In this document: positions 34,641-44,289 of the stretch, piece after piece | Numbering within the stretch: the first letter of the stretch is position 1 | Layout: every line of letters starts with the position of its first letter | DNA from: Cytidiella melzeri | Lineage: Eukaryota > Basidiomycota > Agaricomycetes > Polyporales > Irpicaceae | DNA length: 64,000 bases | Reading direction: 5' to 3' | NCBI GenBank assembly: GCA_022592445.1 | Contig: JABYQR010000249.1 | Location: 1-64,000, forward strand | The notes under the pieces: model-generated | The model's database searches: none | What the model saw: the letters and a program-made list of their open reading frames with translations, nothing else | Told to the model about the DNA's origin: nothing | Program-made: the position numbers and the translations under genes

Positions 34641-35237
34641 GAAGCGAGAAATTGGCATGGTGACTGTGTGTGACAATGTGTGATGAGCTTGACAGCTCAG
34701 CGGTGTGCGAAAAAAATCTCCATAAAGGAGAGGTCCTGTGTGTGCGTGGGGTAGTGCCGGCGTCGGCCTGGACTCTCTCTCCAGGTCCGGTGGTGTAAAG
34801 GATCTCCGTCATGGTTCCACCCATGCGGCAAATGGTTGGCGGATCAGTATTACACTGACCCTGAGTCCGGCCAGAACAAGTTACCCGTCTACATGCCTAG
34901 GCACTCATGGGTTTTAGTCCTGTTGTCTAGCTCTTATAACGAGCTGTCTGACACCAGACTCCACTATCCCTGTGGGGAGGCACACTTTCATCATGTTGGC
35001 ATAATGCCAACCCCTGCTCTGATCAGCTCTAGGAGCGTCGGGCGAGAGGGTGATTCAAGTTGTGCACATCAAGGCAAAGCCTAGACATGACTACCACTTA
35101 AAGCCTATGGTCCGGCTACCTCTATTTCTAGAGGATTTGTAGAGGGGCCCACGCACAGGCACAAGACCTAGAAGAAAGGGGAAAGAAACCTCCAGCACGT
35201 CCAAAGACGTGAGGGAGTAGGGGCAGTCTTATCCAAA
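34641..35237 (-). other. gypsy B1 leader and primer-binding site
   Basis: Non-coding leader between the 5' LTR and the pre-gag ORF. The primer-binding site reads TTTGGATAAGACTGCCCC on the minus strand immediately after the LTR. Its core (35224-35235 on the plus strand) is complementary to LTR bases at 35359-35370. The leader is homologous to 25966-26455. Confidence 0.8.
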
Positions 35238-35958
35238 TGTAACAGTTAAGCTACACTCACCAGATAAGTTGGTTAACTTGAGGGGGATGTGGTGAGATAG
35301 AGAGTAAGAGTGGTGGTGAGCGAAGTACTGGGGTACGAGTAGTCCTGGTTCAACAGAGTGGATAAGACTGAGGGGATATGCCCTCAGGAGTGCCTCTATA
35401 TATACATGAAGGGGAGGACCCCAGGTACTACCCTAAGACCCCTAATACCTACATGAGTAAGCGAAGTAATCTACCTTACTAAGCATGCCCTATGCCCTAG
35501 TGGTGCCACTTCAATAATCAACCAATAGCAATTGTCCCCATGACCTGACCCCATGACCCAGCTCCAGGCTAGACTTGTTCTAGCTTGTTCTAAGACAAGG
35601 CTAGACTTTTCCAGAAGGTTCTATGAACTATGACATCATCTAATGGAATGTTCTATACTATGACATCATAGTTCCAGCATGTTCCACAATGTTCCAGAGA
35701 GTTCTATCATGTGATACACAGATAAGGAAAGGAGCGCATCAGCGCATCAGAGACAGGAGGCGCATCAGCGCATCAATTGATAGGCACTGAGAATAAGCGC
35801 CGGAATAGGCGCCTGATAAGCGCCAGATAAGCGCTGAATAAGTGCATAAACAGACGCCGGATAAGCGCTGGATAAGCGCTTGACAAGCACTTAAATATTT
35901 CCAATAATACCGTTGCCTGGTAAGGCAAGTCTTGTAGAAACATTGAAAATCTGTGACA
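35238..35958 (-). mobile_element. gypsy B LTR shared by two element bodies
   Basis: 721 bp, TGTCACAG...CTGTTACA in element orientation, collinear with 27862-28575. On one side it has the primer-binding site of B1. On the other (35959-35985) it has the purine tract and 3' internal sequence of a second body. It therefore serves as 5' LTR of B1 and 3' LTR of B2. Confidence 0.92.
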
Positions 35959-37628
35959 TTACCCCCCTTCTTGCTTTGAACTCCGTAGGTTTTGGTGATC
36001 CGACCATATTTCTACGGTAATCGGATGTCCCTCCAGATTTTGACAATACTCTTCCAGGGCGTGGATAATAGCCAACAACTCTTTATCTTATATCTCATGA
36101 TTACGTTCATGGATGTTGAGTGATTTAGAGTAGAAGGCTACTGGATGCCACAGCTTGTCAGCTGGATCCAGTTGTGATAGTACCGCTCCTGTAGCAAAGT
36201 TGCTAGCGTCTGTTTCCAGACAGAAAGGGTTTTGTCATCTGGTATCCTCACAATGGGTGCTGACGTAAAAGCCTGTTTCAGACTTTGGAAGACTGTCATG
36301 GATGGCCTGACTAGCCCTTAATTTTCTCAATTTACCTCTTGTTTTTATCTATAAAACTCCGGGCTGCAGCCAGTTGCAAGCTTCTCTGCACAAACTCCTT
36401 TGCACGTCTATTAAAGCGCCCGTATCACGTGGCTTAGATGCTCCACACGGTTACATTCCTTGCTAATACGTCACACTGGCATGTGACTTAGCTTAAGTAA
36501 GACCACATGGCTACAAGCACATGGCTCAGCCCAAAGCTAGGGTTTGACGTCATAGATACTGTCCACATGGGCTCCTTATTGTTCTTTCCCTATTGTTCTC
36601 TTTATGGAAGGATGTTCTCACAGGTGTGGGAATGGAATACAATAGTTGGTCTCCTTTTAGATGGATTCTCTCACGGGTAGAGTTCTTGGCAAGGTCTAGA
36701 CAATAGCTATTGTTCTTCTTTAGGTAATTCTTTTGTTCTTCGTTCACATGGCTTCTTGCAAAGCCTGCCCTCAACATGGTCTGTGCGCAGGTCCCTGAAG
36801 TCTATATAAGATGCTGCATGTACGCTCCTAGCCCCCATCTCGACCTCTTGGTCTTTACTGGGCTAGGTAAGCAAACACCCTCTTGTACTACATAGCGGGT
36901 AGTATCAATTCTAACTTGGTCTTTACTGGGCTAGCTACCTGAATAAGGTTTATAGTTGGTGAAAGCATTGTGCTACACACCTGCCACCACCTCGTCGTTG
37001 TCGTCCACATTGTGTCCCTAGTTGCTGCGTTGAGCTCCGTCTCCGTGACAAAGACCTGTTCCTGAGCATCTTTCCAGATCCAGGGTTGTTCCTTCTTTGT
37101 CAGAATAGTGAGCAGTTTCACATGTTTAGCAAAGTCATTAATGAAACGCCGATAGAAGTTGGCGAAGCCTAAGAAGGCTTGGACTTGCTCAACCTTTTCA
37201 GGTTGCAGCCACTCAGTAACTCCGGTGAGTTTGGCTGGATCCATCTCGATATGTCCGTGAGAAATGATCATGCCTAGGTACTCAATGCGATCTTTTTCAA
37301 AAAAGCATTTTTCCGGTTTGGCAAATAGATTGTTCTTGCGTAGACGCTTGAGCACTTCCTGTGTGATGCGACGGTTTTCCTTCTTGTCTTCAGTGAAGAT
37401 AAGGATGTCATCAAGATACACCATGACATGTCCTTCTAAGATCAAATCACTCAGAATTTCATTCATCATGGCTTGGAACATTGCAGGTGCATTGCTGAAA
37501 CCAAAATACATCACCTTGGCTTCAAAAAGACCACGGTGTGTAATGAACGCCGTCTTCCATTTGTCACCCTTTCAGATGCAAACATTATTGTATCCCCATC
37601 TAAGATCAATCTTGGAGAAGACCTTAGC
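35959..37628 (-). pseudogene. gypsy B2 pol fragment (RT/RNase H), split by a solo LTR
   Basis: Nearly identical to B1 pol at 30536-31422. On the minus strand it includes the RT segment FGFSNAPA.FQAMMNEILSD, YLDD and LGFANFYRRFI. Integrase and chromodomain are deleted: 35984 joins sequence equivalent to 28605 directly to sequence equivalent to 30536. A family C solo LTR (36294-37050) splits it. At 37628/37629 it is joined to a Gag of a different family. Confidence 0.92.
36294..37050 (+). mobile_element. solo LTR, family C, copy 2
   Basis: 757 bp, TGTCATGG...CTCCGTGACA, with the target duplication AAGAC at 36289-36293 and 37051-37055. Removing it restores the pol sequence TTTGGAAGACCTGTTCC, which matches B1 at one base's difference. 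Confidence 0.95.
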
Positions 37629-38683
37629 CCACGAGCCTTTTCCTGAGCTCGGACTCGAAGACGGTTGTCAATGTCAGTGGCCACATTTATTAGATCGACA
37701 AGGGTGACGTGGGGCCGTGCGGTGTGAACGAGTTCATCCTTGATCGTAGTGCTCAGGTGTTCATAATACCGGTCTCGGAGGTCCTGTGTCGAGTAACCTG
37801 TTCTGTCCATGATTTCCCGGAATCGGGCCGTGTACTCAGGAACCGTCTTTTTGCCTTGCCACAGCTCCCTGAGCTTGGCCTTAGCATCCACCATTTCGTC
37901 AACTGGTTCAAATCGTGCTTTGAACGCCACCTTGAAATCGTCCCAATCACCATTGAATGCCATTTGATGGCTGGCAATCAAATCCATGTGGGGCGTAGCC
38001 CAAACTGCTGCATCCTCGGTCATAAATGACAGGGCCGACGAGATCCAAAGATGGTCTAACCGGGTCTGACCACCTTGGGCATTGTACGGCGACAGCTTCT
38101 CATTAAACTGTGCGTACATTGAGAAGGCAGCTAGAAAGCGACGCGTGTCACTACTAGCATTGCCCTTGAAACTAGCGGGTTTCTCTACAACCCTTTCCCG
38201 TGACCTGTTGTTGACCGGTTGCTGGTTTTGAACCAGCGCTGTGATGGCTTGTGTCAGCTGTTGCTGACCGAGGAGTAGTGCGTGCAGAAGCTGTTCTGCA
38301 GTGGGAGGTGGAGATGATTCTTGTGCAGGGGCCGGGGTAGCTGCCCTGGAAGCATGTTGGGACACGTTGGTGGAGTCCATCTGGTACTGTTCCTGCGTGA
38401 AGGTTGGATCGAAGTCTTCTTCAGGTTCCGGCAGGGGGGGAAGAGATTCAAGGATGCAATTCTCTTGCCAATGATGAATGGGCCGGTACTGATTTGCAAA
38501 ACGACCCGGATATGTAATTCCGTTGTAACGGTTTGGACACAGCTGTACTTCGCAGAGTTGATGTCCTTCTTCAGGATCGTAACACTCGTCTCTGACTGTT
38601 TCGTGGTTGAAGGCGTGCGGATAATGTTCACAGGGGAGGTGATCTCTGGACCAGATACTGCTATTGGGACTTTGGGAAGCCAC
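37629..38683 (-). pseudogene. gypsy A Gag, C-terminally cut
   Basis: Frame open from about 38683: MASQSPNSSI (first codon now GTG), a Cys-rich QLCPNRYNG segment, a Pro/Gln-rich linker, then the capsid core of retrotransposon Gag: FNGDWDDFKVAFKARFEPVD, AKAKLRELWQGKKTVPEY, ARFREIMDRTGY. It ends abruptly at 37629 near LRVRAQEKARG, where pol of family B begins; zinc knuckle and protease are absent. Only ~13 bp separate its start from the stop of the pre-gag ORF, so coupled translation is possible in intact relatives. The lost ATG and chimeric end make it non-functional. Confidence 0.88.
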
Positions 38684-38695
38684 ACTGTATTCTAC

Positions 38696-39454
38696 TTAAA
38701 ACGAGATGAAGTACTCGTCTGCCCAGACTTTGTCTACTGCTTTGAACACTTGTTCGTAGTTTCTCCTTAAACCCGTGAAACTAATTTTCCCAATTGCCTT
38801 TAATCCCCAATCCAGCAGCTGCCACTCACGATGAGTGATGACAGGGGCTCGGGTTGGTAATTCCTCTAGAAGCTTCTCTAGCTTCTGTTTCTCCTGCTCA
38901 AACTGACGCTTCGTATCTTTATGAAGCTGGTGGTATTTGTCAATGGTGGGGAGAATCGACAGACGTTGGAGGGTAGCGGTGAGCTTGGGAGTGAAGATAC
39001 CGTGAAGGTCTTCAACAGTATGCTTGCGGAAGTCGATGAGAGTCGGCTTAGCTGCTATGAGGGCTGCGCTAGGGTTGGTAGCGGGCCGGGCTGTGAAGCG
39101 TTCTGCTAGAGAGGGCTTCTTAGGAAGGTTTGCTAGAGCCTGTGCTTGTTCGCGTGCGGTGCGGGCGGCGAACTCTTTGGATTCTGTGCGGAGTTTCTCA
39201 AACTCCTCTACTGTGGGGAATCTGTGTGTGAGGGCAGAACCCTTGGGTTTACGACGACCGACGTAGGAGGCAATAGCCTTGAGTTCCTTCTCCGTGTATT
39301 TGTGACTCTGGCCACGTGCGTGCTCTGCGTCGAGTTGATCAAACACAGCCTGAGGCAAGGCGCGATGGATCTGGACTTCTCGACATGCTTGGTTCAGATC
39401 CTTGTGCAAAGGATCTGGACGAGCAGTAAAACGGGAGTGGGATTCTTTCGGCAC
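38696..39454 (-). CDS. gypsy A pre-gag ORF (unknown function)
   Basis: An intact 252-residue frame begins MPKESHSRFTARPD 174 bp after the LTR and ends just before Gag. The N-terminal two thirds are basic and alanine-rich (KYTEKELKAIASYVG, ARPATNPSAALIAAKP). There is a predicted coiled-coil-like stretch (KRQFEQEKQKLEKLLEELP), and a C-terminal ~45-residue module containing THREWQLLDWGLKAIGKISF. That module is shared with the otherwise different pre-gag ORF of family B at 33888. No nucleic-acid-binding or catalytic motif is recognised. A truncated copy is at 27380-27861. It is presumably made from the same transcript as Gag. Confidence 0.72.
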   Translation of the reverse strand: MPKESHSRFTARPDPLHKDLNQACREVQIHRALPQAVFDQLDAEHARGQSHKYTEKELKAIASYVGRRKPKGSALTHRFPTVEEFEKLRTESKEFAARTAREQAQALANLPKKPSLAERFTARPATNPSAALIAAKPTLIDFRKHTVEDLHGIFTPKLTATLQRLSILPTIDKYHQLHKDTKRQFEQEKQKLEKLLEELPTRAPVITHREWQLLDWGLKAIGKISFTGLRRNYEQVFKAVDKVWADEYFISF

Positions 39455-39627
39455 TAAGAATCAACCACGGAAAGTGAACGAGTTAGCGATCAAGCACGTC
39501 AAGACGGAAAGCGATGGCTTACTCTCAAACGTAGGGGGGAATAAACTTTCAAAAACTGGGGGGGACAGGAAGACTTGATCCAAGCTAAGGGCAGTCGTGC
39601 CGGTAGCTGTGTGGTATCTTGACCTAA

Positions 39628-40313
39628 TGTTGCGGAGCGACTGCTGCTATACTGCTAAACCCTAAACAAGGGTGGAGTAGATGATGGTGGAAAAGGAAAG
39701 GGATCTCCAACAACGACAACAAGGTCAGAGTCGATGATGAGCAGGCAAGCAGGCACAGAGGCCGGATACTGGCAATGCAAATGACGAAGAGGTCAAGATG
39801 CAGAACCAGGGAGGGTAAGGGGTACTATATATACTGTGTCTGGGTGGTCTGTGCACCAGTTCCCACACTAGGGACTGGAGTAACTGTGGGGCTGGAGTAA
39901 CAATAGAACAATAAGGGACCAGGGTAACTGTCAAGGACCTGAGTAACTGTCAAGGACCAGGGTACATAGAACAATAGGACTAGAACAATAGACAATAGAA
40001 CAATAGTATCAGGAACAATAGAACAATAGGAACTGGGGAATCCCTAACAATAGACAAAAGACAATAGACGGAAGACAATAGGACAATAGGAACTGGGGGA
40101 ATCCCTGGGGAATCCCTATCAATGGAAGTTGAACAATAGAACAATAGCCTAGGTTGATCTGGAACCGCTCCAGATTGAGTCTAGGGTTTGGGTCTGGACT
40201 ATTGATAAATAAGGCAGGATGTCACGTGACCCGGGTTAGGGTTAGGTCCGGTAACACTCCTAGCTGGAAAATAAGCGCTCTAGATAGGCGCCTAAGGCTG
40301 TAAACTGGTGACA
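39628..40313 (-). mobile_element. gypsy LTR, family A, copy 2
   Basis: 686 bp, TGTCACCAG (40313) to CGCAACA (39628) on the minus strand, opposite in orientation to copy 1. TATATATAGT lies at 39823-39836. The self-priming pair is AGGTCAAGAT (plus strand 39790-39799) and ATCTTGACCT (plus strand 39616-39625). It is rich in GAACAATA units (39900-40150). Confidence 0.88.
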
Positions 40314-40352
40314 TTATTGGAAAAATCCGGTCTCTGTTGGACTATCCATGTC

Positions 40353-41408
40353 AATTCCGATGGTTTCACTGCCATACTCGTCATTGTAGACCACCTCAGC
40401 AAGCAAGGCATATTCATTCCCACCTACGATACTATCGACTCTCCAGGCCTTGCTAAACTGTTTGTCCTTCACGTCTTCTCCAAGCACGGAGTTCCATCAC
40501 ACTGTACCTCCGATCGGGGTACCGAGTTTGTTTCGCGATTCTTCCAAGCCTTGGGACAGGCACTGGATATGAACCTACACTTCACTTCCGGTTACCATCC
40601 CGAAGCCGATGGACAGACCGAACGGACGAACCAGACCCTGGAACAATACCTCTGAGCGTACTGCAACTACCAGCAAGACAACTGGTTGGGCTTGCTCCCG
40701 CTTGCCGAGTTTGCATTCAATAATGTCCCCAGTGCCACTACAGGCATATCTCCGTTCTTCGCCAATAAAGGCTATCACCCAAACCTCACCATCTACCCCG
40801 AACGCAGTCTCGCTTCCTCTCGCACCCATGAACTCGCAGTAAACCTCGAGGACTTGCATGCACACCTGAAAGAAAATATGCGCAAAGCCCAACTCCGATA
40901 CCAAGGTCCCGCCAATGCCGTTCGTACACCACCGCCAACCTGGGACATCGGTGATCAGGTTTTTGTTAAAGCCAAGTACTTCAATACCACTCGTCCGTCC
41001 AAGAAGCTTACCGAGAAATACTTTGGCCCATTGGAAATCATAGGACGCGTAGGACAGCAATCCTTTACTCTCCGACTTCCCGATGCTATGCGAGCCGTTC
41101 ACCCCGTTTACCATGTTTCCATGCTTGAACCATACACTCCAAGCGAAATCCCAAATCGTGTTCCTTCCCCACCACCTCCGATTGAGATTGACGGCGAAAT
41201 CGAGTATGAGATCGCAGAAGTCCTCGACTTGAAACTTGACCGCCAACGCCGAGCTTGTCCAATCCTCTACCTAGTTCGGTGGTTGGGTTACAAAGGAACC
41301 GATGAAGAAACATCTTGGGTACTCGCAACCGAACTTGACCAAGCCCCCGAAGCCGTTGCCAAGTTCTACTTGCGATACCCAAAGAAGCCTGGTCCTTTAT
41401 CATTGTAA
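40353..41408 (+). pseudogene. gypsy D integrase-chromodomain with one nonsense codon
   Basis: The 3' part of pol is on the plus strand. The integrase core reads DGFTAILVIVDHLSKQ, CTSDRGTEFVSRFF and YHPEADGQTERTNQTLE (DD35E type). Then follow AEFAFNN, a GPY/F-like module (KYFGPLEIIGRVG), HPVYHVSMLEPY, and a C-terminal chromodomain-like CPILYLVRWLGYKG. One TGA at 40653-40655 stands where CGA (Arg) is expected, a CpG-type C-to-T change; the frame is otherwise open to the stop at 41406. RT and everything upstream are missing, replaced at about 40353 by a 40-bp block and LTR A. Confidence 0.92.
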
Positions 41409-41534
41409 TTCATTTGTTCAACATATCCCATCTTATTTTTACTCCCAATCTCTCCGAGTCCGATTCGCTCTCACACTTCAAGACAACAAGAAAAAGAAAA
41501 CTATATTTTACAACAAATACAAAGAAAGTATTAT

Positions 41535-42636
41535 CTACTTCTTTGCCTTCTTCTTCCCCTCGACGACCGAGATCTCCAAGTCCAACCCATCCTCCTGCCC
41601 CATCCACTCCTGCCAGAGGACAAAGTTCCTCCGAGTCACGTCGATTAACTGCCGGACAAGGTCCTGGAGTACCTCGACGTTGCGGTTGAGCTCCCTGAGC
41701 TCAGACTCCGGATCGGTTGCCTCGGACGACTCAGACTCATTGGTGTGCTCCACCAACTCCCGATGTTTCTTGCCCTTGTGCAAGAAGACCTTCGCCTCGT
41801 ACTTCTTCATCTTATTCGGCCGGCTACTCGCCTCGGACCCCTTTCTCTTCTTCGACGATGAGGCCTCAGAGTTCCCTGACGCCGCCTTTGCGATCGGGGG
41901 TGCGACGAGCCGATTCGCCGACCCCGATGGCGCCTCAGACAGCTGCCCCACCGTCTTCACCTTCACTCCACCCATCTCGCACTTCTGCTTGTCCTTGAAG
42001 CACTTCGCGCACGAGGACCCCCAACCGTTCACCTTCCACAGGCACTGGGTGCTGATCCTGGCACACCGATCGCAGTTGTTTCCGACCGCCATGCCCTCTG
42101 GGATGGAGGCATCAACCATCTCCACATCACTCCCATTTTTCTCCTCGCCCGACAGGTCCGAGTCCGCGATGGTCGGCGCCGATTTTGCCTTTGCCTTTCC
42201 TTTCTGCTTCCCCAGGGTGACCGCCTTTGCGGCCTCCGTCACCGCCACCATAGGGTCGGCCCCCGATCCCGACGCAACTGACGCCGCCTTCTGCTTGGGC
42301 TTGGCCTTCAACTTCCCCTTTGCTGCCTCTGCCACTTTCTTCGCCTCAGCCGCATCCCGAGCCTGCTGTTTGGCCAGCCGATCGGCCTTGGCCTGAGCAA
42401 CCCTCTGGGCCTCCTTCTCCTTCTCCTCAGCCTCTCTTGCTATCTCTCGCGCCATCTCTGCCTCCAGTTCGGCCTCCTCGTCCTGCAATTGCTGCTGCTC
42501 CGCGGCGAATCGCTGTTGAGCCTCCTCGCGTTGCCGATGAAGACGCTCGACTCTCTGGGCAGTAGTTTCTGACAACAGAAATGAAGTCAGCAAATAAAGC
42601 CGATTCCGATTATGACTTACCAGCAGGGGCAGACAT
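41535..42636 (-). CDS. antisense Zn2Cys6-like cluster protein carried by gypsy D
   Basis: Two exons, 42636-42621 and 42568-41535 (intron 52 bp, GTAAGT...TTGTCAG), give 349 residues starting MSAPAETTAQRVERLH. Features in order are a long Glu/Arg/Gln/Ala coiled-coil-like region, a Lys/Ala-rich linker, and the cluster CDRCARISTQC...CAKCFKDKQKC with spacing CX2CX6CX10CX2CX6C. This is the spacing of fungal Zn2Cys6 DNA-binding domains, here at about residues 171-202. A nuclear-localisation-like KKRKGSEASSRPNKMKK and a C-terminal helical segment (ELNRNVEVLQDLVRQLIDV) follow. It lies antisense between the pol stop and the 3' LTR of gypsy D, has an intact frame, and starts 168 bp from the LTR. It may be an accessory gene of the element. 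DNA binding is inferred. Confidence 0.78.
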
Positions 42637-42803
42637 TTCCGATAATGCGCAAGTTGTTTTGTTGGGTAGTGGGAGTTGGGGTGAAAACTGTCAAAATCCA
42701 CATTGTCAGTCAGTCCTTGGTTTTTATATGCCTATCGCTATCTCCGATCATCAAGACGGGAGAAGTATTGCCCTCAGGGGTTCAGGCCTTAAGGGGGAGG
42801 TAC

Positions 42804-44289
42804 TATTACAATCCAATCGGATCACGTGATTGGCACCGGACATCCGACATCCTTATCCTCGCACAGCCACATCCTCAACTCGTCACACGGTCCAACACCG
42901 ATGTTCCTCTGATTTACCTTGTGCTCGCTATCACTGGTTTTCATCAGTTGTAGATATCCCTTTGTACTTTTTCTCTGTATTTCCTCCGACTCCGATTATT
43001 CGCCTGATCTAATTCTCTCTTGTCTCGGACCATACTGTCACGGAGACGGAGCTCGACGTAATAACTAGGGACACGGAGTGGAAGACAACGACGAGGTGGT
43101 GGCAGGCGTATAGCACAATGCTCTCACCAGCTATAAACCTTATACAGATATCTAGCCCAGTAAAGACCAAGTTAGTATTGGGTACTACTAGCTATGTAGT
43201 ACAGGAGGGGTTTGCTTACCTAGCCCAGTAAAGACCAAGAGGTCGAGATGGGGGCTAGGAGCGTACATGTAGCTGCTTATATAGACTTCAGGGACCTGCG
43301 CACAGACCATGTTGAGGGCAGGCTTTGCAAGAAGCCATGTGAACGAAGAACAAAAGAACTACCTAAAGGAGAACAATAGCTATTGTCTAGACCTTGCCAA
43401 GAACTCTACCCGTGAGAGAATCTATCTAAAAGGAGACCAACTATTGTATTCCATTCCCACACCTGTGAGAACATCCTTCCATAAAGAGAACAATAAGGAA
43501 AGAACAATAAGGAGCCCATGTGGACAGTATCTATGACGTCAAACCCTAGCTATGGGCTGAGCCATGTGCTTGTAGCCATGTGGTCTTACTTAAGCTAAGT
43601 CACATGCCAGTGTGACGTAGTAGCAAGTAATGTGACCGTGTGGAGCGTCTAAGCCACGTGATACGGGCGCTTAATAGACGTGCAAAGGAGTTTATGCAGA
43701 GAGAATTGAAACTAGGTTGTAGCCCGGAGTTTTACAGATAAAAACAAGAGGTAAATTGCAAAAATTAAGGGCTAGTCAGGCCATCCATGACACATACACG
43801 CATGCCTTATCGGACTTACAACTTCTAGTACTATATAACCAGACTCAATTGTACAGTAGAAGTTTAAGTTCGAATATCGAATAAGATCCCCATCCTATTC
43901 CTACCTCTTCATTCGACTTCACTTGCTGAAGTCGTCTTACTCGTCGTTGCCCGACTTCTGTTCTGAAACTCTTCCTCTGACATCGTCTTCGCCGACCCCG
44001 AATCTCCGAGGCCGAACCCTTGATCTTGCTAAGTCCAAATCCGAGTCACCGAGGATTCACAAGAGGCGCAACTTACTTAGTTGAAGCCGATTGACTCTTA
44101 CAGCTCCCCCTGTTGCCTACTCCGATCGCCGACCCGATTAGCAGCATCGGATTTTGCGACAACGCCAATCCCGTATCAGTTCTTAACAGTACCCACCAGT
44201 ACTTTGCTCACCACCACTCTTACCCTCTATCTCACACTATCTCCCCAAGTTTATCAACTTACCTGGTGAGTAGTAACCTTACTGTTACA
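42804..44289 (+). mobile_element. 3' LTR of gypsy D, interrupted by LTR C
   Basis: Purine tract AAGGGGGAGG (42791-42800), then TATTACAATCC (TG mutated to TA) at 42804, running to CTTACTGTTACA at 44289. Subtracting the inserted solo LTR and one TSD copy leaves about 724 bp. The 3' end matches the LTR end at 25905-25965 and resembles that of family B. No second LTR or flanking duplication can be checked here. Confidence 0.75.
43036..43792 (-). mobile_element. solo LTR, family C, copy 3
   Basis: 757 bp, on the minus strand TGTCATGG (43792) to CCGTGACA (43036), with target duplication CATAC at 43031-43035 and 43793-43797. Inserted into the LTR of gypsy D. Confidence 0.95.

Noticed and set aside
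34836..35084. 82-codon plus-strand frame in the gypsy B leader
   Set aside because: Lies in a non-coding leader; its homology with 26145-26498 is explained by leader homology.
41302..42396. 364-codon plus-strand frame
   Set aside because: Antisense shadow of the zinc-cluster gene, which has the cysteine cluster, ATG and intron.
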